Below, in pieces: positions 1 through 10,360 of a stretch of DNA of 15,995 nucleotides. The stretch lies in the NCBI GenBank assembly GCA_023554435.1, contig JAMJQV010000382.1, positions 1 to 15,995 on the forward strand. The letters run 5' to 3'. Below the pieces are notes generated by a model, which saw only the letters and a program-made list of their open reading frames with translations, ran no database searches and was not told the origin of the DNA. The translations under genes were made by a program, and so were the position numbers. The DNA comes from Gemmatimonadota bacterium. GTDB lineage: Bacteria > Gemmatimonadota > Gemmatimonadetes > Palauibacterales > Palauibacteraceae. Position 1 is the first letter of the stretch, and the number at the start of each line of letters is the position of its first letter.

Positions 1-1
1 T

Positions 2-742
2 GAGAGGTTCACGATGGAGTTCGACCTCAACATCGGCGCGCCACACATCGGAACGTACATCTTCGTGCACGTCGGTGACGAGTCGAGGATCAACACGAGC
101 CAGTATCCCGGCAATTACTTCGTGTTCAACTCCGATCCGGGGGTGGCCGGAAATGCACGCGAGTCGCGCACCCAGACGCACCGGCTGGCCAAGGAACTGA
201 CGCCGATTCGCATCCACGTCGACGGCTCGTACGTGAAGGTCTACCTGAACGAGCAGCGGATCTCGAACATCCCGAACGCCGAGATCCCGAGGTCGGACCG
301 GGTCCGCTTTCGCGTGGTCGCGAACCAGAACTACCCGACCTATCTCGGCAACATCCGGATCGCGGCCGGCGGTGGCGATCTGTACGACGTGCTTTCCACG
401 GAAGGCCGCTTTGCCACGCAGGGGATCCTGTTCGATTTCAACTCCGATCGCATCAAGCCCGAATCGACGCCGACGCTGCGGGAGATCGGGGAGATGCTGC
501 AGGATCACTCGGACATGAGCCTTCTGATCGAGGGTCACACGGATGCTGAGGGAGACGATTCCTACAACCAGGAGCTGTCCGAGCGGCGAGCGCGCGCCGT
601 CGTGAACTACCTCGTGGCGGAGTACGGACTCGACGAGGTGCGGCTCGCAGCCGAGGGCTTCGGTGAGTCGATGCCGGCCGCCGACAACGCGACCCCCGAG
701 GGACGCCAGCAGAACCGCAGGGTCGAGCTGGTCGTTCGGTAG
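2..742 (+). CDS. OmpA-family outer-membrane/peptidoglycan-anchor protein, 5'-truncated
   Basis: The C-terminal third is an OmpA-like peptidoglycan-binding domain. It shows the GILFDFNSDRIKPES strand-helix start, then EGHTDAEGDDSYNQELSERRA with the conserved TD..G....N..LS..RA pattern whose Asp and Arg bind diaminopimelate, and a closing QNRRVELVVR. Such domains tie the outer membrane to the cell wall. The upstream part (MEFDL, YVKVYLNEQRI, FRVVANQNY) reads as a beta-rich, lectin/LamG-like jelly-roll fragment. An ATG at 14 exists, but the frame is open to the left edge, the product from it would have no signal peptide, and it would start inside the beta domain, so the gene very probably begins outside the window. 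The stop lies 3 bp before the putative carB -35 box, leaving no room for a terminator. The OmpA domain is secure; the N-terminal fold is inferred from sequence style only. Confidence 0.88.
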   Translation, partial: ERFTMEFDLNIGAPHIGTYIFVHVGDESRINTSQYPGNYFVFNSDPGVAGNARESRTQTHRLAKELTPIRIHVDGSYVKVYLNEQRISNIPNAEIPRSDRVRFRVVANQNYPTYLGNIRIAAGGGDLYDVLSTEGRFATQGILFDFNSDRIKPESTPTLREIGEMLQDHSDMSLLIEGHTDAEGDDSYNQELSERRARAVVNYLVAEYGLDEVRLAAEGFGESMPAADNATPEGRQQNRRVELVVR

Positions 743-745
743 CGC

Positions 746-779
746 TTGACTCAACGCATCGCCGCCGTATTCTCCGGCG
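746..779 (+). promoter_or_regulatory. putative leaderless promoter of carB
   Basis: TTGACT (746-751), a 16-bp spacer and TATTCT (768-773) match sigma70-type -35 and -10 boxes. Only 6 bp separate the -10 box from the carB ATG, so transcription would start at about the A of the start codon. There is no Shine-Dalgarno sequence before the ATG. Inferred from spacing; the same geometry recurs at 6946. Confidence 0.5.
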
Positions 780-4028
<3,249 letters not shown>

Positions 4029-4064
4029 GGAACCGAGCGGCCTCACTTCCGGTTCTGCCAGAGG

Positions 4065-5372
4065 ATGAACGACATCACGCTCATTTCTCGACGACCGACG
4101 GGTCCGCGGATGGCGATCGTGGCCGCTGCGCTCGTGTTTCTCTCGGCATGTGGTGGAGACCCGGAACACACCGGTGATCCAGCGGCCGAGCACCGAATGG
4201 CCGGTGCCATAGCCTCGGATTTTCATCCGCAGCCGGATGATCGCATATTCGAGACCCTGCAGGACTTCGTCGATGGGTACTGGGCGCGCATGATTCCGCC
4301 CCAGGGAGAGCCCCCGGAATCCTGGTCTGACCTCGAAGCCTCTCTCCGGCCGGAGGACTGTGCCTCCTGTCATGCCGCCCAGTACGAGGACTGGCAGACC
4401 ACGGTGCACTCGGGCGCCTACTCGCCGGGGCTGTCGGGACAGCTGGTGAACTGGGAGGATGCGTCGTTCGGCACCGTGCAGAGTTGCCTGGTGTGCCATG
4501 CGCCGCTGTCCGAACAGAGCGCTCGCCTGCCGCGTGGCGATGAATGGCTTCCCAACCCGGCGTACGACCAGGATCTTCGGGACCACGGAATCGTCTGCGC
4601 TTCCTGCCACGTCCGTTGCAACCGACGGCATGGTCCTCCGAGGAGGGACGGATCGGTGGAACCGTCTCCCGAGGGCTCGCCGCACGGGGGGGTGATCCGG
4701 ACCGAGTTCTTCGAGGACTCCCGGTTCTGCGCCGGTTGCCACCAGTTCGGCCCCGGCGGTGCGGCCCCGAACGGCAAACCGCTCGAGAATACCTTTGCCG
4801 AGTGGGACAATAGCCGCTACGCCGATGAAGGAGTGTCCTGTCAGTCCTGCCACATGCCCGACCGACAGCACCTGTGGCGGGGCATTCACGATCCCGGGAT
4901 GGTACGGTCAGGGATCACGATCGAGTGGCTGACTGAACCGAGCGCAGCGGGCGACGCTGGCCTTCGTATCACCAATACCGGCACGGGACACCAATTCCCC
5001 ACGTACGCCACGCCGTTGGTTCTGGTGCGCGTCCTGTTGCTGGACGAGAATCGGGACGCGATCGACGGAGCGATGGTGGAGCATGAAATCGCGCGGCGCA
5101 TCGCCTATCAGGGTGGAGCCTGGGTCGAGCTTGCCGACACGCGGCTGGCCCCGGACAGCGCCGTGGTCGTATCCGTTCCCGTTGCAGAGGGAGCGCGGCA
5201 CGCCCGTGCCGAGATCGTGGTCCAGCCAGATGCGTTCTATAGGGAGGTTTTCGAGATGCTGCTGGCGGGTATGCTCAGCGACACGTCCAGCACGCTTCTC
5301 GGTGAGGCTCAGCGCCGGGCAGAGTACAGCCCGTACATCCTTTTTGATGAGACCGTTACACTGACCCGGTAG
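4065..5372 (+). CDS. pentahaem c-type cytochrome lipoprotein
   Basis: A 435-aa exported haem protein. A hydrophobic signal (AIVAAALVFLSAC) ends in an LSAC lipobox with Cys29, so the mature protein should be lipid-anchored. Five CxxCH haem-binding motifs follow: CASCH (99), CLVCH (141), CASCH (178), CAGCH (222) and CQSCH (259). TTVHSGAYS after the first motif resembles the distal-His region of the cytochrome c554 class. Residues about 280-435 contain no haem motif and look beta-rich, with NTGTGHQFPT, a signature of the C-terminal domain of many multihaem cytochromes. The likely role is electron transfer across the periplasm; the partner is unknown. It lies 36 bp after carB on the same strand and may be read from the carB transcript. 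AGAGG touches the ATG, so the start is uncertain; an in-frame ATG at 4110 would still give a signal peptide. The stop is 1 bp from that of the opposing kinase gene. Confidence 0.9.
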   Translation: MNDITLISRRPTGPRMAIVAAALVFLSACGGDPEHTGDPAAEHRMAGAIASDFHPQPDDRIFETLQDFVDGYWARMIPPQGEPPESWSDLEASLRPEDCASCHAAQYEDWQTTVHSGAYSPGLSGQLVNWEDASFGTVQSCLVCHAPLSEQSARLPRGDEWLPNPAYDQDLRDHGIVCASCHVRCNRRHGPPRRDGSVEPSPEGSPHGGVIRTEFFEDSRFCAGCHQFGPGGAAPNGKPLENTFAEWDNSRYADEGVSCQSCHMPDRQHLWRGIHDPGMVRSGITIEWLTEPSAAGDAGLRITNTGTGHQFPTYATPLVLVRVLLLDENRDAIDGAMVEHEIARRIAYQGGAWVELADTRLAPDSAVVVSVPVAEGARHARAEIVVQPDAFYREVFEMLLAGMLSDTSSTLLGEAQRRAEYSPYILFDETVTLTR

Positions 5373-5373
5373 G

Positions 5374-6537
5374 TCAGGCGGGCAGCTCGACCACGAAGGT
5401 GCTGCCGCTGCGCTTTCCTTCGGATTCCGCCCGGATCCGACCCCCGTGCATTTCCACGATGCGCCGCGCCATGGCCAATCCCACGCCGGTTCCCAGGCCT
5501 CTCGGGTCCAGGCGGCGGAATACGTCGAACACGCGCTCGAGGTCAGCCGGATCGATGCCCATTCCGTTGTCACGGACAAAGATCACGTGCTTGCCGGGAC
5601 GCGGTGTCGTACCGATTTCGAGTCGCGGCTCGGGCTGGTCACCCATGTAGGTAACCGCGTTCTCGACCAGGATCCGGAGGAGTTGAAGCAAGCGGATTCG
5701 GTCGCCGAAGACCCGCGGAAGGTCTCTGATCTCCACACTGACGTCCCGCGACCGGATCCGGCTGCGGCACAGGTCCACCGCCTCCGCCGCCAGTTCGCCC
5801 AGGCATACGGTCTCCAACGTCTCGGGCAGGTGACCTATGCGGGCCAGTTCTTCCAGGCTCTCCAACATGTCCCGCAGGTGGATGACGGCCCGGTGTGCCC
5901 TCTGCACGTCGGCGTCGAGAGCGGGATCACTGTCGTCGAGACGGGAATCCAGGCGCATTAGACCCGCCGCTACGGCGGCGAGCGGATCCTCGAGCTCCTG
6001 CGACACGGACGCGGCCATGCGTTCGAGTTCCTCGTTCGTCGCTTCGAGTTCGGAGATCAGGCGGGCGCGGTCCAATTCCGCCTGTCGCCGGGCCGTGATG
6101 TCGCGGACCCCGCCCACCGCGTTTATGGCTCCGTTCCCTGCCTCCAGGGGACGCGCATAATCGCGGACCCAGCGGACCTCACCACTTCGGGTCACGATCC
6201 GGTACTCCGCTGTTCTCGTTCTGCCCTTGAGCAGGGCGGCCATGTGTGATTGAAGTCCGGCCCTGTCATCCGGATGAACCAGGCCGAGCCACCCGACCCG
6301 AGGATCGAGGTCCGAAGGCCGGTACCCGACGACGCGGGCCGTGTCCATGTTCGTCCACAGGAGTTCGGCTTCGCCGTCTGGCAGAATCCTAAGCGAGTAC
6401 GCCCAGTCCGCGACGACTTCCGCTATCGCTCTATAGCGCTCCTCGGCTCTGCGAAGATCGTCGATCGCGTGCGCGGACGCGACGTCCGCGACGCCTGCTG
6501 CGGGTGACTCGGTCTGTTGTGCAATCGGTTGCTTCAT
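5374..6537 (-). CDS. soluble PAS-domain sensor histidine kinase-like protein lacking the H-box histidine
   Basis: From the ATG at 6537 the protein has 387 aa and no membrane segment. A PAS domain with PAC tail spans about 33-152 (VHPDDRAGLQSH; AEYRIVTRSGEVRWVRDYARP; GGVRDITARRQAE). A helical linker then leads to a dimerisation helix and a HATPase_c domain with N-box ENA (N293), G1 box DNGMG (323-327) and G2 box GTGVGLA (349-355). ATP binding therefore looks intact. The H-box reads SVSQELEDPL where relatives have S-H-D/E-L-x-x-P-L: Gln180 (codon cag, complement of 5998-6000) sits at the phospho-acceptor His position. The protein may be a pseudokinase, act through a partner, or carry a one-base sequence error. 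No response regulator is adjacent. A TTG at 6630 would add 31 residues without a recognisable domain, so the ATG is preferred, though neither start has a convincing ribosome site. Confidence 0.88.
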   Translation of the reverse strand: MKQPIAQQTESPAAGVADVASAHAIDDLRRAEERYRAIAEVVADWAYSLRILPDGEAELLWTNMDTARVVGYRPSDLDPRVGWLGLVHPDDRAGLQSHMAALLKGRTRTAEYRIVTRSGEVRWVRDYARPLEAGNGAINAVGGVRDITARRQAELDRARLISELEATNEELERMAASVSQELEDPLAAVAAGLMRLDSRLDDSDPALDADVQRAHRAVIHLRDMLESLEELARIGHLPETLETVCLGELAAEAVDLCRSRIRSRDVSVEIRDLPRVFGDRIRLLQLLRILVENAVTYMGDQPEPRLEIGTTPRPGKHVIFVRDNGMGIDPADLERVFDVFRRLDPRGLGTGVGLAMARRIVEMHGGRIRAESEGKRSGSTFVVELPA

Positions 6538-6945
6538 CACACGACACCGGGCTGGAAAGTCTGGCCTGGTCGCGATACCCACATCGGTAGGGGGAGCCGG
6601 GGCGCGACCGTCCGCGTGCCAGACGAGCAAGATTGAAACCGAAACGGGCCCGTGAAGCGGAAGAAGAACGTCCTGCGAAGACGAACGCCGTCCGGACCCC
6701 GTTCGATGTCCTGAATGCGCGCCACGCTAATGTGTTTCACTTAAATCAAATACGCTGACGACCGCGTGAATGTCGGAGAGGCCTGAGGGCCTGCCCGTGG
6801 GCCTGCGAGTGGCGACTGAGAGAGGTTGGTCTGACCTCCTGATGCACCCCCCGGCATCGTCATTTTGGCCCAAAAACGGACAACGGATCGCGCCATTCGT
6901 GGGCCGATGCTTGTGAGATCCAACGTGCGTGAGTACGGTCCGATC
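6538..6945. other. 408-bp divergent intergenic region
   Basis: This separates the kinase (-) from the exported protein (+). I see no convincing gene: the short frames here have GTG or TTG starts and no family signature. It contains an AT-rich patch (about 6731-6755, a candidate minus-strand promoter zone without a clean box pair), three GGCCTG copies at 6780, 6788 and 6800, a TTTTG/CAAAA inverted repeat (6863-6875, 3-nt loop) and, at its right end, the -35/-10 pair for the plus-strand gene. Confidence 0.6.
6911..6939 (+). promoter_or_regulatory. putative leaderless promoter of the exported-protein gene
   Basis: TTGTGA (6911-6916), a 17-bp spacer and TACGGT (6934-6939, of the TAnnnT form) are followed after 6 bp by the ATG at 6946. 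Transcription would begin on the start codon. No Shine-Dalgarno sequence is present. This geometry also supports the ATG at 6946 as the start. Confidence 0.45.
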
Positions 6946-7839
6946 ATGTTCAGCCGTCCGTCTTTCAATCACCGATACGGACTACCGGCCCTGGCGACGG
7001 GCCTCCTTCTCTTATGCGGACCCGGAGAGGTCGCTGCCCAGCAGTCCGCCCGCCTCGAGCTCGCCGGGATACCGGGCGACTGGCTGGAATACAACCATCG
7101 CAACGACCTGGTGGTGGACCTCCCCAGCGATCTCGGTGGTCCGGCGACCACCCGCACCGACATCCGGATGCGGCACGTGGTGGAGTCGGCCTCGGCGGAG
7201 GCGATCGCCTATGTCACTACACTCGAGGAGGTCGCGCTCGAAGTGCGGCCCACTCCGGCCCAGGTTCCCGATCTCAGCGGCATCCAGGGACTTCAGTTCC
7301 ACCACACGGCCAGCCGGAGCGGACGTACGCTGACCCTCCGCCTGGCCGGACAGTCGTCAGAGGCCGGGCCGGGTCTTATCGAACAGATGGAGAGTTGGCT
7401 GGGTCAACTCGGCTTCCCTCTCCTGCCGGAGGGAGTCGTCACGGTCGGAGACGAGTGGTCGGAGACGGTGCCCGTTCCAGCGATGGCGCTCGGTCTGGCG
7501 GTAGATTACGACGTCATCCAGACACGAACAGTTCGTCTGACCGAGTTGCGGTCGACGGGCAGTTCGACCGTGGCGTTTCTGGTGGTTACCACCATCTGGG
7601 CGCCTTCTCCGGACCCGAGCGGGACCGGTGGAGGTGTGGCCTCGTTACGAGGCTCGGCCGAGCAGGTGGTGCGGTTCGATACGCGGCTGGGCCGGTTTCT
7701 GGGAAGTACCGGGACGAGCCAACTGGAAATCGTGCTGACTCCGGAAGGCACGGCGCAGTACGTCGCCGTATCCGCGACGGGCCGTCAGGTCACGGGCCTG
7801 GCGGCCTCGGGCGACGCCGGGTCCGCTGTCAGGGAATGA
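6946..7839 (+). CDS. exported protein of unknown function (DUF6263-like)
   Basis: This 297-aa protein has a clear Sec signal peptide: basic N-terminus, LPALATGLLLLC core and a VAA|QQ signal-peptidase I site near residue 31. The mature part is beta-rich and has no catalytic motif that I recognise. The segments LLPEGVVTVGDEWSETVPVP and LGRFLGSTGTSQLEIVL resemble the layout of DUF6263-type secreted proteins (a VGD.W motif, then a long sheet region), but I hold that only as a resemblance. It has no membrane anchor after the signal and is likely periplasmic. The ATG at 6946 is chosen over an in-frame TTG at 6865, which would bury the signal peptide. Its last 11 bp overlap the 3' end of the opposing DUF2723 gene, so the two transcripts must run into each other. 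Confidence 0.8.
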   Translation: MFSRPSFNHRYGLPALATGLLLLCGPGEVAAQQSARLELAGIPGDWLEYNHRNDLVVDLPSDLGGPATTRTDIRMRHVVESASAEAIAYVTTLEEVALEVRPTPAQVPDLSGIQGLQFHHTASRSGRTLTLRLAGQSSEAGPGLIEQMESWLGQLGFPLLPEGVVTVGDEWSETVPVPAMALGLAVDYDVIQTRTVRLTELRSTGSSTVAFLVVTTIWAPSPDPSGTGGGVASLRGSAEQVVRFDTRLGRFLGSTGTSQLEIVLTPEGTAQYVAVSATGRQVTGLAASGDAGSAVRE

Positions 7840-10252
7840 CGCGGCCGCTCAACTCCAGCAGTCTCTCGCCACGCACCGCCGCCGCTTCCGCATCGTCCGG
7901 CCTTTCGAGGTAGTCCAACGCGGCGGCCAGGGCGATGTGGGCGATGTAGTACTGCGCCGGGATGCTCGCCCGCGTGGAAGGCTCGGGCCACAGTGTCCAG
8001 TCGAACAGGTAGTCCAGGCGGAAGACATCCCAGAGCAGGTGCTCGGTCCGCTCGACGTCCACCCACCTTATGATGAACTGCGGATCCAGCAGGACGATGT
8101 TCTCAGTAGGCTCGATATCCTCGACCAGCTTGTGCGCGAGTCCGTGCCGGATCAGGTGCGCGCCGAGATTCCACTGCTCGTACACCGGTGGCGCGGTGGC
8201 GGCAAAGTAGATCGGCCGGTCCCCCAGCGACTCCTGCACGATGAACCACACCAGGAAGTCCGGATGCATCAGGAACGTCTCCTGGTCGAACTGCACCGTG
8301 ATGTTCGGCGTGAACTGGACGGTCGTGCCCGCGGGAATCGGTTGATAGATCGGCAGCGAGTCGATTCTCGCGTCCGAGAGCGAATGGATGGCTCGCTGCG
8401 GCGGCGTGACATCCCAGTCACGATACAGGTCGATCGCGTTCTCGCGGTCGAAGGGCCTCTGGCAGGTGACCACGGTAGGCGTAGCGAGTGGGTCGACGCC
8501 TTCCGGACACGGCGTGGTCAGGTCCCGCAACTGCTTCGGATACCACTTCGTGCCGAGATACGAGTGGACGATGACGGTCACGTCGCGCCGGATCCCCTCG
8601 ACCTCCTGTAGGTACCATAGCGGGAACGTGTCGTTGTCTCCGTTGGTGAAGACGACCCCGTACGGCTCTATCGACTGCAGGATGTTCCAGGCCCAGTCCC
8701 GCGCGGAGTAGTCGCCCCGTCGGTCGGCGAGAGCGAAGTTGAAGATCAGCGGCAGAAACGCGATGCTGAGGACCGGTGACGCGAGGCGGAGGCCGCGGGT
8801 CGGATCGCCCTCGGCAGCAAACCGGTCCCCGATCCACTTCCAGACGGTTGCGATCCCAATTCCCGCGTACAGGCCCCACACGTTGAAGCTGAACACGTAG
8901 AAGTAGTCGCGCTCTCTCACTTCGCGGCGATCCAGAGGGATGTCTCCGTAGGTACTGTACCCGTACTTGAAGTTCAGGTAGAAGATCAGGAGGACCGTGA
9001 TCGTGGCCAGGAACGTGGCGAAGTAGACGAAGCTGTCCATGTCGCCGCGAGCATGTCGAACGAGGCCGATGATCCCGAGTGCCAGAAACAGCATCGTGAC
9101 CAGCCCGCGGACCCCGATCGGGAGCGTTCGCGCCCACTGCCAGTCGAAGTACTGCCAGAACATCGCAAACTGGGCTCCCCGCGGAGACTGCTCTTCGGCC
9201 CAGGGTGGCTTCTGGTACTGCTCACGCGCGATCGAGGCCGCGAGCTTCTCGCACCGAACCGCCAGCTTCTTCTCGCCAAAGCCGGTTTCGTACTGTTTCG
9301 GGATCACCGCGTCGATGATCCGGTTGCTCGGCGAACCGTCTTCCCCGATCACCACGCACTCCGGATCCGCCTCGTCGATGATCGGATTCTGGGCCGATCG
9401 AATGGGCACGAACAGGAGCTGGACCGAGAAGCCGATGAGCAGGAATACGGTGCCCGCCACCGCGACCCGAGGCGACAGGACGACAGCCACCACGGCGAGT
9501 ACTCCCGTGTACAGCCACAGTCGCGGCAGGGGCCAGCCGAGTCCCTGCAGCGCCGCACCGAGGGCCACACCGACCACGAGTCCGCAGGCCACGATCGCCA
9601 CTGATCTCCAGTTCAGCAGGCGACCGTGGTTGTGCCAGAACACGAACACGGCCAGGGCAGGCAGCGGAAGAAGCGACATCTGGTGGTTCGTCGATCCCAG
9701 GCCGAGCAGGAACGCGATCAGGACCATGAGCCGGTCGCCACGGTACGTGTCGCTGTGGTCCTCCCACAGCATCGCCAGGTACGAAATCGCGGCCACGAAC
9801 ATGAGCGAGACCGTGTATACCTTCTCGTTCACGTTGGACTGGGCCCACACCGTGTAGGCCGTTCCGCTCACCAGGACGGCGCAGAAAGCGACCATCAAGG
9901 CGACAGCCCGGTTTTCGGTGAAATGGGCCCAGATGCGCATCACCGCGAGGAACCAGAACACGGCGGCGGCGGCGGAGACCGTGGCGCTCAGCAGGTTGAT
10001 CCGGGTCGCGATCTCCAGACCGGTCCATCCCGTGAGCAGCAGCCATCCCTTTCCGAACAAGACGAAGAAGGGGTTCCCGGGGGGATGCGGCAGGCCGAGA
10101 ATGTGCGCCGTCGCTATGTACTCGGACGTGTCCCAGAAAGCCGTCGACGGCCCCAGGGTGAACACGTATAGCAGCCATATCGCGAAGCCGGACAGGACAG
10201 CCCACGCCCAAACCGGAAGCCGTCCGACCTTCTCTCTCTCGATGCCTATCAT
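7829..10252 (-). CDS. DUF2723-family multi-pass membrane protein (TMEM260-like, putative GT-C glycosyltransferase)
   Basis: An 807-aa integral membrane protein. The N-terminal region matches the DUF2723/TMEM260 signature: a first membrane helix (VWAWAVLSGFAIWLLYVFTL), then AFWDTSEYIATAHILGLPHPPGNP (residues 38-61; quoted for D41 and E44, acidic residues at the usual GT-C loop position), then about ten hydrophobic segments to about residue 500. Later hallmarks are EVRERDYFYVFSFNVWGLY and TNGDNDTFPLWYLQEVEGI, followed by a soluble C-terminal part containing RPIYFAA and a helical end that may be TPR-like. Human TMEM260 is a protein O-mannosyltransferase, so sugar transfer from a lipid carrier onto exported proteins is a reasonable but unproven role here. 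It starts 108 bp after the envelope operon on the same strand and may be read with it. No strong Shine-Dalgarno sequence precedes the ATG. Confidence 0.9.
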   Translation of the reverse strand: MIGIEREKVGRLPVWAWAVLSGFAIWLLYVFTLGPSTAFWDTSEYIATAHILGLPHPPGNPFFVLFGKGWLLLTGWTGLEIATRINLLSATVSAAAAVFWFLAVMRIWAHFTENRAVALMVAFCAVLVSGTAYTVWAQSNVNEKVYTVSLMFVAAISYLAMLWEDHSDTYRGDRLMVLIAFLLGLGSTNHQMSLLPLPALAVFVFWHNHGRLLNWRSVAIVACGLVVGVALGAALQGLGWPLPRLWLYTGVLAVVAVVLSPRVAVAGTVFLLIGFSVQLLFVPIRSAQNPIIDEADPECVVIGEDGSPSNRIIDAVIPKQYETGFGEKKLAVRCEKLAASIAREQYQKPPWAEEQSPRGAQFAMFWQYFDWQWARTLPIGVRGLVTMLFLALGIIGLVRHARGDMDSFVYFATFLATITVLLIFYLNFKYGYSTYGDIPLDRREVRERDYFYVFSFNVWGLYAGIGIATVWKWIGDRFAAEGDPTRGLRLASPVLSIAFLPLIFNFALADRRGDYSARDWAWNILQSIEPYGVVFTNGDNDTFPLWYLQEVEGIRRDVTVIVHSYLGTKWYPKQLRDLTTPCPEGVDPLATPTVVTCQRPFDRENAIDLYRDWDVTPPQRAIHSLSDARIDSLPIYQPIPAGTTVQFTPNITVQFDQETFLMHPDFLVWFIVQESLGDRPIYFAATAPPVYEQWNLGAHLIRHGLAHKLVEDIEPTENIVLLDPQFIIRWVDVERTEHLLWDVFRLDYLFDWTLWPEPSTRASIPAQYYIAHIALAAALDYLERPDDAEAAAVRGERLLELSGRVIP

Positions 10253-10288
10253 TCGCCTGCCAGCAATCCGTGTTCGTCAGGGTGGCAC

Positions 10289-10304
10289 GCGGCAGGAATG
10301 CCGC
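10289..10304. repeat. small intergenic hairpin before the DUF2723 gene
   Basis: A perfect 6-bp inverted repeat (GCGGCA/TGCCGC) with a 4-nt loop lies 37 bp upstream of the DUF2723 start. A second, 5-bp repeat (CCGGG/CCCGG, 7-nt loop) lies at 10336-10352, just after the preceding stop. Neither has a T-run, so neither looks like a standard intrinsic terminator. Confidence 0.3.
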
Positions 10305-10360
10305 TCGTACGCCGCCTCTCGCCGTATCATGAAGGCCGGGAAGCTAACCCGGAGTGAGGC

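Noticed and set aside
6538..6630. Kinase extended to a TTG at 6630
   Set aside because: The extra 31 residues add no domain, and the PAS domain starts after the ATG at 6537. The TTG has no ribosome site. Not fully excluded.
6537..6740. 67-codon minus-strand frame with a GTG start upstream of the kinase
   Set aside because: No family signature, rare start codon, and it ends exactly at the kinase start region. More likely leader sequence.
10289..10352. Intrinsic terminator between the lipoprotein operon and the DUF2723 gene
   Set aside because: The stems are only 5-6 bp and are not followed by a T-run on the minus strand.
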